Positions 1-14,660 of a DNA stretch of 64,000 nt are shown in pieces. The stretch lies in NCBI RefSeq assembly GCF_036373705.1, contig NC_089864.1:1050501-1114500 (forward strand), written 5' to 3'. Position 1 is the stretch's first letter, and every line of letters starts with the position of its first letter. The notes beneath the pieces were generated by a model. That model did not search any database, was not told where the DNA came from, and saw only the letters and a list, made by a program, of their open reading frames with translations. The position numbers were made by a program, and so were the translations under genes. Source of the DNA: Amia ocellicauda (taxonomy: Eukaryota; Chordata; Actinopteri; Amiiformes; Amiidae).

Positions 1-525
1 TGACTGGACACTACAGCACATTAACACTGACTGACTGACTGGACACTACAGCACATTAACACTGACTGACTGGACACTACAGCACATTAACACTGACTGA
101 CTGGACACTACAGTACATTAACACTGACTGACTGGACACTACAGCACATTAACACTGACTGACTGACTGGACACTACAGCACATTAACACTGACTGACTG
201 ACTGGACACTACAGCACATTAACACTGACTGACTGGACACTACAGCACATTAACACTGACTGACTGGACACTACAGTACATTAACACTGACTGACTGGAC
301 ACTACAGCACATTAACACTGACTGACTGACTGGACACTACAGCACATTAACACTGACTGACTGGACACTACAGCACATTAACACTGACTGACTGACTGGA
401 CACTACAGCACATTAACACTGACTGACTGGACACTACAGCACATTAACACTGACTGACTGACTGGACACTACAGCACATTAACACTGACTGACTGGACAC
501 TACAGCACATTAACACTGACTGAAC
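1..525. repeat. Minisatellite, ~27-31-bp unit (family A, first locus)
   Basis: The unit reads GACTGACTGGACACTACAGC then ACATTAACACT, with one or two extra GACT tetramers in some copies. About 17 copies run from the window edge, so the array probably continues upstream. The same family recurs at 45605-46920 inside atf6b intron 1. No gene overlaps it in this window. Confidence 0.95.
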
Positions 526-646
526 ACTACAGAGAGAGAGAGACAGAGTAAGAGGGAGATGTGGGGTGGTGAGGGAAGGGAGGAGAGGGATAAGGAGACA
601 GTGAAAGGGTTAATACACATACACACTGGCTGACTGCACTAAGCCT

Positions 647-686
<40 letters not shown>

Positions 687-1030
687 CAGGGAGAGAGAGA
701 ATGTGCATTAAAATGCTAATGAACTGGTTTGCTACACAACAGGCTCACTGACCACACTTAATACAGCCAGTGAATATACTGCAGATTAACCCTGACACAC
801 GGACACACACAGGGACACACTTACACACAGTAACACACACAGGGACACACAATGACACACTGACACACACATAGACACAATGACACATACACATACTTAT
901 ATACACACACACACCCCGATTCACACACAAACTGAAAACCTCACAGTCACCCATTGAAACACACACCCAGACACACTGATGCACACACAGAAAGATAAAC
1001 TGTGTTCCTCGTGGACACACACACACCACC
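526..1030. repeat. Purine-rich and CA-rich low-complexity stretch
   Basis: GAGAGA tracts lie at 530-545 and 650-705. From 780 to 1030 the sequence is imperfect ACACAC with GACACACA motifs. Open frames here (for example on the minus strand around 745-1032) are Cys/Val-rich readings of the CA repeat and not genes. I see no coding signal. Confidence 0.85.
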
Positions 1031-1185
1031 ACACAAAATAAATGGGTGAATGAATAAATAAATAAATAAACAAACGATGGGAGTCCTGTTTTTTAATCTC
1101 CACACGTCTCAGCTAAAGGTCTATGTTTCTGCCCTTCTGAATTTAGCCCTGATACATAAAGTATGAATAGGTCTCTTCTGTTTTT

Positions 1186-1241
1186 ATTACTATTATTATT
1201 ATGATTATGATTATTTGATTATGATTATTATGATTATTATG

Positions 1242-1276
<35 letters not shown>
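1186..1276. repeat. (ATT)n / (ATG)n-like microsatellite
   Basis: An imperfect then perfect ATT trinucleotide tract. It is followed directly by the 37-bp minisatellite upstream of ring1. Confidence 0.9.
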
Positions 1277-1502
1277 CCTGGAGAGACAGCACATTCCAGT
1301 CCAGCAGAGTCTCAGCCCTGGTCCTGAGAGACACAGTCCAGTCCAGCAGGGTCTCTGGTCCTGAGAGACACAGTCCAGTCCAGCAGGGTCTCTGGTCCTG
1401 AGAGACACAGTCCAGTCCAGCAGGGTCTCTGGTCCTGAGAGACACAGTCCAGTCCAGCAGGGTCTCTGGTCCTGAGAGACACAGTCCAGTCCAGCAGGGT
1501 CT
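1277..1502. repeat. Minisatellite, 37-bp unit, about 5-6 copies
   Basis: The unit begins GTCTCTGGTCCTGAGAGACA and ends in GTCCAGTCCAGCAGG. It sits about 170 bp upstream of the ring1 CpG-rich promoter. The internal CTGAGAGACACAG/CTGG pieces make each unit weakly self-complementary. Confidence 0.9.
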
Positions 1503-1579
1503 TAGCGGGGACACATTAACACAGGCATTAGTAGTCCACGATGATGAAATGGACACAGTGGTAGGACACTGCAGATCTG

Positions 1580-1740
1580 TCCCGCGCATTTCTCTCCCCG
1601 CCGCCAGACCGCGCTGTGAGCGCCGCCCGCGCTGCTCATACAGGAAGTGACGCGCTGGGCACGTCCGGCGGAAAAATGGCCGCCAGCGAGAGGCGCTGAC
1701 GCCAGACTTTGTTTATATTATTTTTTGTTTAGTTTTTTTA
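1580..1740 (+). promoter_or_regulatory. ring1: ring1 promoter / CpG-rich 5' region
   Basis: GC- and CpG-rich sequence. It contains an ETS-like site with a flanking CRE half (CAGGAAGTGACG, 1641-1652) and a YY1-like AAAATGGCCGCC (1673-1684). These are typical of TATA-less housekeeping promoters, where YY1 sites often sit just downstream of the start site. The start of transcription is inferred to lie near 1660-1720. I cannot fix it from sequence alone. Confidence 0.55.
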
Positions 1741-1928
1741 GTTTTGTTTTTTAAAAAGCACACGTTTGAAATTCCCTGGAAAAAACAACGCCAGGAAGAA
1801 AGAGAGAGAGACAGACGGAGGGACAGCGGTGCGGAGAGACGCGGAAGTGTGGAGGAGACAGACTGCGACACGGCGGCGCAAACTGGAATAAACTGTAACA
1901 ACAGCAGCAGCAGCAGCGCTGAGTGACC
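1740..1928 (+). other. ring1: ring1 5' non-coding exon 1
   Basis: Purine-rich leader ending in a CAG run and then a strong donor, GTAAGT, at 1929. The next acceptor is CTGCAG ending at 2624, and the ring1 ATG follows 11 bases later. A short AUG frame (1744-1926) closes in this leader. The upstream boundary is uncertain. Confidence 0.6.
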
Positions 1929-2065
1929 GTAAGTCTGTACCTGTGGTCCTCATACCGGTACTGTGGGCCTGGCCGCTCCGCGCACACCGACGCTGCTTCA
2001 TCATTGATCAATATTGTGATTCAGTCGAGCCGCCCGGATTTGAAGTGACGTTTGAAGTGCAGTGT

Positions 2066-2391
2066 GTTGTTTCTGTAGTGAGTCTCTGGACACTGTCCAC
2101 TGTGGGGCTGTAGTGAGTCTCTGGACACTGTCCACTGTGGGGCTGTAGTGAGTCTGTGGACACTGTCCACTGTGGGGCTGTAGTGAGTCTGTGGAAACTG
2201 TCCACTGTGGGGCTGTAGTGAGTCTTTGGACACTGTCCACTGTGGGGCTGTAGTGAGTCTGTGGACACTGTCCACTGTGGGGCTGTAGTGAGTCTCTGGA
2301 CACTGTCCACTGTGGGGCTGTAGTGAGTCTGTGGACACTGTCCACTGTGGGGCTGTAGTGAGTCTGTGGACACTGTCCACTGTGGGGCTGT
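2066..2391. repeat. Minisatellite in ring1 intron 1, 35-bp unit, ~9 copies
   Basis: The unit is CTGTAGTGAGTCTGTGGACA followed by CTGTCCACTGTGGGG. GGACACTGTCC/CCACTG inside each unit can form a short hairpin. Minus-strand open frames of 114-121 aa here are only repeat translations, because 35 bp cycles through all three frames. Confidence 0.95.
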
Positions 2392-2635
2392 CTGTGTCTG
2401 TCTGACAGTGTCCAGACCTGTTTCTAGTATTGTTGCTTGTTCGTGTGGTGTTATGAATGTATTTATAAAAAGCTCAGGTTTGAAAGTGAATTCTTAATCA
2501 TCTCACGGTATTATTGCCATTGTGGCTTGAATTACTTTAAATTAACATATATATATTTGTGTCTGTCTCTGTGTGTGTGTGTGTGTGTGTGCGTGTGTGA
2601 CTGTCTCTGTGTCTGTGTCTGCAGGGTACATCACC

Positions 2636-5600
2636 ATGGCTGCCCCGGCCAACGCTCAGAACCCCAACAAGACCTGGGAGCTGAGTCTGTACGAGCTGCA
2701 CAGAACTCCTCAGGTACACTGACGCACTCACACTCACGCAGACGCACTCACACTCGCACACACACTCTGACACTGTGTCTCGGTGCAGGAGGCGATCATG
2801 GACGGCACGGAGATCGCGGTGTCCCCACGCAGCCTGCACAGCGAGCTCATGTGTCCCATCTGCCTGGACATGCTGAAGAACACCATGACCACCAAAGAGT
2901 GCCTGCACCGCTTCTGCTCCGACTGCATTGTCACAGCGCTGCGCTCGGGGTAAATACTCGCACCGCCATAACAAGTCTAACCCCGCTGTCTCTCCCTCTC
3001 TCAGTAATAATGAGTGTGTATTAACTCCTCTCTCTCTCTCTCCCTCCCTCCCTCCCTCAGTAATAAGGAGTGTGTATTAACCCTCTGTCTCTCTCAGTAA
3101 TAACGAGTGTGTATTAACCCTCTGCCTCTCTCAGTAATAAGGAATGTCCGACGTGCCGTAAGAAGCTGGTGTCAAAGCGCTCCCTGCGGCCCGACCCGAA
3201 CTTCGACGCGCTGATCTCCAAGATCTACCCCAGCCGGGACGAGTACGAGGCTCATCAGGACCGGGTTCTGGCCCGGCTGAGCCGCATGCACAACCAGCAG
3301 GCGCTGAGCTCTAGCATCGAGGAGGGGCTGAAGATGCAGGCCATGCACAGGTACCGCACACACTGCGACACAATGCGCTGTGTAACACCCTCTGACACAG
3401 CGTCACACTGACGCACTGCGCTGTGTAACACACTCTGACACAGCATCACACTGACGCACTGCGCTGTGTAACACCCTCTGACACAGCGTCACACTGACGC
3501 ACTGCGCTGTGTAACACACTCTGACACAGCGTCACACTGACGCACTGCGCTGTGTAACACACTCTGACACAGCGTCACACTGACGCACTGCGCTGTGTAA
3601 CACACTCTGACACAGCGTCACACTGACGCACTGCGCTGTGTAACACACTCTGACACAGCATCACACTGACGCACTGCGCTGTGTAACGCTCTCACACACA
3701 CTGACATGCTGTAACACTCTGCCCCCCAGGGCGCAGCGCGTGCGTAAGCCGCAGCAGGAGAGCGACAACACCACGTTCAGCGGCGCGGAGGACAACTGCG
3801 ACTCCCGCTCCCACGTGTCCCGCGGCTCGTCCCCCCCCAGCGCCGGCATCCCCCCCGAGCCCGGGCCCAGCCGGCACAAGCGCTCGCGGGGCTCGGAGGA
3901 CTCGGACCGGGCCAGCCCGCCCCCCCACGACGGCGCCGGCTCCGAGATCGAGCTGGTGTTCCGGCCGCACCCCCTGCTGGTGGACCGGGAGCAGTACAGC
4001 CAGACCAGGTACCGATCCACGTGCACTGTGCTGCCCGGGCCGGGCCTGGAGAGCCCCTGTCCACGAAGTCACCCAGAATCGCTCATTTCCACAGACTGGG
4101 AACTCATGGAAGTTATTGATCAATTAAGCAATTAACTTGTTTAATTAAAGGATCTCTGGTCACTGAGGCCTGAAAAGAGAAGTTAATTGTCTTTTTCAGA
4201 AACCCCGGCCCGAGTGAGCACAGTTAACTTGTTCCATGTGTTGAGGAAAGGATGATTAAAGGTGACCTATTAAACCTGTTGGACTGGGGCCCTCGAGGAC
4301 TGGGTAACACCCACTGCAGTAATGTAACTATAACGCACTGTGCTGTGTAGTGTGTTATAGGGCTGTCTTCGAAAGTTTGTCACGTGACGATCACATCGAT
4401 TTTTTTCTCTTGTAGAAATTGACAGTGTTTGAATACTGTAGTGCCGCCGCACCCGATGAAGGGTTAATGTGGTGAGGAGGAGCGTAGAGAGAGGGGATAA
4501 CAGGTGAAGGAGGATGAAGAGCGAGTCAGAGCGAGTGTGCCATCCCTGAGACCCGTGTACCCTGCACTCACACACCGCAGTGATGAGCTGGGTCGACTGC
4601 TTGGAAAGTATTGTAGCAAGCGCTGCAATCCTAACCCACGCCCCCACACGGCCCGTCTCAGTTCAAACACCAGACCTGTGTACTGTCCATTCCTTCAGTA
4701 CACGCTGTGGATATAACAAAGCTCAAAACCGGCAATAAAAGTCGTGTCAGCAGCCATTGGACCAGATCACACGTAAACCATGTATTTAGAAAATATCCGA
4801 TCACTGCTATACAGCCTATTTGTTCTTCTTCTGAAAGAGCACTGCGTTATTGTGCTGTAGTTTCTTTATGCGCCGTCTTTACAGCACAGTGTTGTGGAAT
4901 AACGTAAAACAAAACTAATGTCTCGACAAACATCTGCGGTTTGGACTGTTGTGCTGAATGCACAGAAGACGCCAGAAAGCAACTGAACATGTATCCCACG
5001 GGAACGAGCAATCTGCGGCATCATTTCAGCAACTAACTTTAAATTATTCTGCGTTACTTATTAGGATTGATGGGTCAATTATATAGAAGTGTAAGCAGCT
5101 GGAGATGAGCCCGTGTGCAGCTCCACACACTCTGCCAGTGCGTTGCAAGTGATAATGTTGACGCACTGAACTGTGGAAGGGACTCTTTATTAATCCCAGT
5201 GTGAAGGTGTCTGTGTTCCGGCGTGTTTAGTGTTTACTGCTTTCAGTAGAGCTGTGTTACTGAACACCGGGGTACATGCATGAAGGGTCTCGGCTGTTTC
5301 TGACACTGTCTATTGCATAAAATACAAGTTAAAGTTGACATGCACACGTCACCACACAAAATGAATAAAAAATGATCACTGTTCGAGATAACAAGGGGAC
5401 GTTTTATTTTGTTGATATGGATTACCTGGAAATAAAAAAAGGAAAAATAGGATTTTCATTCAAGTCAATACACTAGTAGCGAATGTGACGTCATCAAGAA
5501 ATTATGCAAATTGGCACCAACGAAGCTACGATCCTTCAGTAATGTGTTCCGAACCTTCCAAGACAAAAACTCACCCTTCGGGACAGCCCTAGTGTGGTTT

Positions 5601-6803
5601 AACGCACTGCTGTGTAACACTGTGCTGTGTAGTGCGGTATAATGCACTAATGTATAACACACTGTGTAGTGTGGTATAACACTGTATATCGCACTGTGTT
5701 GTGTGGTATAACACACTGTATATCGCACTGTGTAGTGTGGTATAACACTGTATATCGCACTGTGTAGTGTGGTATAACACACTGTATATCGCACTGTGTA
5801 GTGTGGTATAATGCTGTGTAACACTATGCTGTGTAGTGTGGTATAACACACTGTGTAGTGTGGTATAACACACTGTATATCGCACTGTGTAGTGTGGTAT
5901 AATGCTGTGTAACACTGCTGTGTAGTGTGGTATAACACACTGTGTAGTGTGGTATAACACACTGTATATCGCACTGTGTAGTGTGGTATAATGCTGTGTA
6001 ACACTGCTGTGTAGTGTGGTATAACACACTGTGTAGTGTGGTATAACACACTGTATATCGCACTGTGTAGTGTGGTATAATGCTGTGTAACACTGTGCTG
6101 TGTAGTGTGGTATAACGCACTGCTGTGTAGCACTGTGCTGCTCTCTGGCCTGGCCTGCGCGGTGCAGTAGTGTAATGTCCCGCCCCGCCCCGCCCCCGTC
6201 TCTCGCAGGTATGTGAAGACCACGGCCAACGCCACGGTGGACCACCTGTCCAAGTACCTGGCGCTGCGCATCGCCCTGGAGGAGCGGCAGACAGAACGCG
6301 GCGCGGACAGAGCGCCCGACAGGCCGGCCGGCCCCGAGGGGGGGGGCGGTGGAGCTCCGGGGACTGCGGCGGGGGCCGGGGGGCCGGCGGGGCCCGAGGG
6401 GGGCGCGGTCAGCCTGCAGGACGTCAGTGAGAAGCAGTACACCATCTACATCACCACACCGGGGGGAGCTTTCACCGTGAGTGACGAGGGAGGGCATCGG
6501 AGCACCGGGGGTCTCGGTCTCTCTGTCTCTTTCTCTCTCTCTGTCTGTGTCTCTCCGTCTCTGTCTCTCTGTCTGTCTCTCTGTCTCTTTCTCTCTCTCT
6601 CTCTCTCTGGCTGTCTCTCTGTCTCTGTCTTTCAGTCTGTCTGTGAATGGACTGTAGTGCAGTGCGTCAGTATTAACCCCCCCCCCCTCTCTCTCTCTCA
6701 GACTCTGAATGGCTCCCTCACTCTGGAGCTGGTTAATGAGAAGTACTGGAAGCTCAGCAAACCCCTGGAGCTGTACTACGCCCCCACCAGAGAGCCGCAG
6801 TGA
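2636..6803 (+). CDS. ring1: E3 ubiquitin-protein ligase RING1 (PRC1 core subunit)
   Basis: RING-type ligase of Polycomb repressive complex 1, which monoubiquitinates nucleosomal H2A with a PCGF partner in the nucleus. Coding exons are 2636-2713, 2789-2949, 3135-3350, 3730-4008, 6209-6476 and 6702-6803. All are GT-AG with matching phases, giving 367 aa (human RING1 about 406). Residues 1-47 match the family N-terminus ([15 protein letters not shown]). The C3HC4 RING runs from CPIC at 48 to CPTC at about 87. The RAWUL domain, which binds CBX/RYBP, spans from [10 protein letters not shown] to the C-terminal [12 protein letters not shown] and is split by a Gly/Pro-rich insert. Basic KRSR in the linker fits a nuclear signal. 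RING1 rather than RNF2 is chosen from the linker and the MHC-type neighbours. Introns 3 and 5 are repeat-rich; intron 3 carries decoy acceptors. Confidence 0.96.
2999..3134 (+). repeat. ring1: Tandem copies of a 3' splice site in ring1 intron 3
   Basis: The intron-exon boundary (pyrimidine tract, CAG, then TAATAAGGA) is present four times. CAG ends at 3004, 3060, 3097 and 3134. Only the last continues into the conserved RING sequence (ECPTCRKK). Each earlier copy changes to GAGTGTGTATTAAC, and use of it runs into a stop. The last two spacings are 37 bp. This looks like slippage or unequal exchange that included the exon start. Confidence 0.85.
3372..3700. repeat. Minisatellite in ring1 intron 4, 43-bp unit, ~7 copies
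   Basis: The unit is CTGACACAGCGTCACACTGA followed by CGCACTGCGCTGTGTAACACACT. It is almost unmutated between copies (CAGCG versus CAGCA), which suggests recent expansion. It ends about 30 bp before the acceptor of ring1 coding exon 4. Confidence 0.93.
4358..5591 (+). mobile_element. hAT-type DNA transposon remnant in ring1 intron 5
   Basis: The ends are inverted: TAGGGCTGTC at 4358 and GACAGCCCTA ending at 5591. They are flanked by imperfect 8-bp direct repeats (GTGTGTTA / GTGTGGTT, 6 of 8), as hAT elements make. Around 4990-5035 the plus strand reads [11 protein letters not shown], the C-terminal half of a BED zinc finger seen in hAT/ZBED transposases. No long open frame survives, so the copy is dead or was always non-autonomous. 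Both flanks are TGTGTAGTGT-type repeat, so the host array was split by the insertion. Confidence 0.7.
5600..6136. repeat. Tandem array in ring1 intron 5 (GTGTAGTGTGGTATAACACA)
   Basis: Higher-order mixtures of GTGTAGTGTGGTATAACACA with CTGTATATCGCACT and ATGCTGTGTAACACT pieces. A composite period of about 125 bp recurs three times between 5810 and 6110. Minus-strand open frames up to 326 aa are Tyr/Thr/His-rich readings of the array and are not genes. It ends about 70 bp before the acceptor of coding exon 5. Confidence 0.93.
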
Positions 6804-7313
6804 CCCCCTCTGTCCCTCCTTCAGTCTCGGTTCATGTAAATAGTCCCCAGGATTTCATTTTGTACGTTTCTTTTGTGACAGATAGAAGAGGGGGGTGTTA
6901 AAGGAGAGAGGGAGAGGGTGCAGGGGACTGTAGATCAAAACAGACGGGAGGGGACTTGTCATAAGGACGGAGAGACAGGGACGAGAGGGAGGGAGGGAGT
7001 GTGGAATAGGACGGTTTGGTAGGAGAGGTGGGGAGAACGAGAGAAGAGAACAGAGGTGAGGAAGGATTGAGGGATATGGAGGACTGGAGAGAGGAGATGC
7101 AGGGAACAGGGGAGAGGGAGAGGTGGAGAGAAATGTAAAAAAATAATAATTAAAAAATCCCAGTTCTGGAATATTATAATTTCATGTTTTGTTTGCAGTT
7201 GAATCTCTCTGTCCGGGGCTGTAGCTACAGCCAGACCGACCCCAGCATTACTGTTGATGAGGCCTGTGCTGCCGACCCGCTGTGGGCCGGGCCTGTGCAC
7301 AGCAGCGCCGCAC

Positions 7314-7319
7314 AATAAA
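7314..7319 (+). terminator. ring1: ring1 polyadenylation signal AATAAA
   Basis: The first canonical AATAAA after the ring1 stop codon (6801-6803), followed by TTTTCTAAACTTGT. The 3' UTR would be about 530 nt and purine-rich (GGAGAGAGGGAG). The cleavage site is inferred at about 7335-7345. Confidence 0.75.
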
Positions 7320-7367
7320 GCTTTTCTAAACTTGTACAGAAACCCTGGCCTGTGCTCTTCACTACTG

Positions 7368-7510
7368 CGTGTGTCAGTGTGTGTGTGTAACTGGGCTCTG
7401 TGTGTCAGTGTGTGTGTGTGTATAACTGGGCTCAGTGCGTCAGTGTGTGTGTGTGTAACTGGGCTCAGTGCGTCAGTGTGTGTGTCAGTGCGTGTGTAAC
7501 TGGGCTCTGT
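7368..7510. repeat. TG-rich tandem repeat between ring1 and rps18
   Basis: Four units of GTGTGTGTAACTGGGCTC-type sequence lie just beyond the ring1 cleavage region. No coding signal. Confidence 0.85.
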
Positions 7511-7589
7511 GTGCCAGTGGGCCGAGCCATGACAGGCCCTGTAGTCGGGTCAGTTGACTTGTGGCTGGTTTGTGTCTCTGACCCCACAC

Positions 7590-7850
7590 TGCATATACAG
7601 ACAGGTGACAAATTAAAGGAAAAACCAACAAAACCAACCAAAGTGTCTCAGTAAGGTGTTGGGCTCCATGAGCCCCAGAACAGCTTCAATGCTCTTGGCA
7701 CAGATTCTACGAGTTTTGCTTGGTCACGTATGTAGATCAGTGGAGCATGTAGACGCTCTTTAAACCGGGTCAGGCAAGTGATCGTGTGAGCCATGGAAAC
7801 CAGGCCTGGTCCAGTAGCACTGGGCTGCACAGCACCCGTCACCTCACCCT
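7590..7850. mobile_element. Interspersed repeat fragment (fish DNA-element-like)
   Basis: The stretch starting ACAGGTGACAAATTAAAGG and running through GTGTCTCAGTAAGGTGTTGG and AACAGCTTCAATGC resembles a dispersed repeat that I recognise from several fish genomes. The family name is not certain. It occupies the short gap between the convergent 3' ends of ring1 and rps18. Recognition is from memory and was not computed. Confidence 0.5.
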
Positions 7851-8245
7851 CACAGCGGCCACACACCCCAGAGACCGACACGCTCGCAGCGGCCACACAC
7901 CCCAGAGACCGACACGCTCGCAGCGGCCACACACCCCAGAGACCGACACGCTCGCAGCGGCCACACACCCCAGAGACCGACACGCTCGCAGCGGCCACAC
8001 ACCCCAGAGACCGACACGCTCGCAGCGGCCACACACCCCAGAGACCGACACGCTCGCAGCGGCCACACACCCCAGAGACCGACACGCTCGCAGCGGCCAC
8101 ACACCCCAGAGACCGACACGCTCGCAGCGGCCACACACCCCAGAGACCGACACGCTCGCAGCGGCCACACACCCCAGAGACCGACACGCTCGCAGCGGCC
8201 ACACACCCCAGAGACCGACACGCTCGCAGCGGCCACACACCCTAC
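7851..8245. repeat. Perfect 34-bp tandem array, ~11.5 copies
   Basis: The unit is CAGCGGCCACACACCCCAGA followed by GACCGACACGCTCG, essentially identical in all copies, so the array is young. Because 34 is not a multiple of 3, every frame of both strands stays open and gives 34-residue repeats. These should not be annotated as proteins. It ends about 40 bp from the rps18 poly(A) signal. Confidence 0.97.
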
Positions 8246-8282
8246 ACAGAATAGACACTGCAGCTGGTCAGTTTGTGAACTG

Positions 8283-8288
8283 TTTATT
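8283..8288 (-). terminator. rps18: rps18 polyadenylation signal
   Basis: TTTATT on the plus strand is AATAAA on the rps18 strand, 38 nt after the stop codon. This short 3' UTR is typical of ribosomal protein mRNAs. Confidence 0.85.
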
Positions 8289-8325
8289 GTGGGAACGAGG
8301 GAAGAGAGGGAGGGATGAAGAGAGT

Positions 8326-13859
<5,534 letters not shown>

Positions 13860-13870
<11 letters not shown>

Positions 13871-14660
13871 CTTGGCTGCGCGTCTGGAGGCAAAGAGGAA
13901 GAGACGGGCCTCTCGCGAGAGTATATCAGCCGCGCCGCGCCGAGACCGGAAGCGGGTCCGACACTGAAACCAGTCCGACACGACGTGTGCAGCACTGGTG
14001 TCTGTGACGTGTTCGTTTTCATTACGTGCGAAAATGTAGACAAAGTGATAAATGCGCAAGTATTGATCTGTCGTTTACTGTCGTTTGTTTGTTGCACCTG
14101 CTCTAAACGGCAGGTTTTGATTCGGTCTGATTCAGGACAGAGGGACACAGACACAGCGTGAGATATCAACGTCCGTCGACACGGGAGCAAATCAACCGCC
14201 ATCGCCCTCTAACACTGAACACCTGCCGGCCTGCGGCTGATGCTCGTGTTTCCTTCGCTGTATCTCAGGCATGTGTCATGGCGAGCACTGCTTTGTACTG
14301 TAGCTCTTCACCACTCCAGCGGAGTTTCGGCTCAGCACACCCTCTTTAAAATTTAAATTAAAGGGCTATTTCCCCCCTAACCCATATAAACAAGTTATGC
14401 ATGATAATTTATGAAACAATACATTAAAACATATTTTCAGAAACTCTTACTACTTGCAACAGTACTAGTGCTCTGTGGTTTGACAGCAGTTATTTGGACA
14501 CTAGATGCTACAGATGCGTGTGTTTGTAGAGCCCGACCGGTGAAGCTGCAGCCGCTGGAGCCCGGACCCGCAGCGTGTTGCGCACTTCCGGGCCAGACCG
14601 GAACTAGTCCCGGGCCGAGGCGCAGGCGGAAGTCGGCCCACGGTAATGCAGTGATGGCGG
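13860..14660. promoter_or_regulatory. Divergent rps18 / vps52 promoter, CpG-rich at both ends
   Basis: The rps18 side has the 10-bp palindrome TCTCGCGAGA at 13911-13920 (the BANP-type element). Next to it, on the minus strand, is a pyrimidine stretch CTCTTCCTCTTT (13892-13903) fitting a 5'-TOP start. The vps52 side has ETS-like CACTTCCGG (14582-14590) and GCGGAAGTC (14628-14636) and a YY1-like GATGGCGGC at the ATG (14653-14661). The start codons are 783 bp apart, with an AT-rich middle (14340-14470) separating two CpG-rich cores. Motif identities are established knowledge; use here is inferred. Confidence 0.65.

Noticed and set aside
5465..6497. 302-326-aa minus-strand frames rich in YTT/HTTQ
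   Set aside because: Repeat translation of the ring1 intron 5 array, antisense to a proven gene.
7851..8245. CRISPR-like regular 34-bp repeat
   Set aside because: There are no spacers between units and the context is a vertebrate genome. It is a plain minisatellite.
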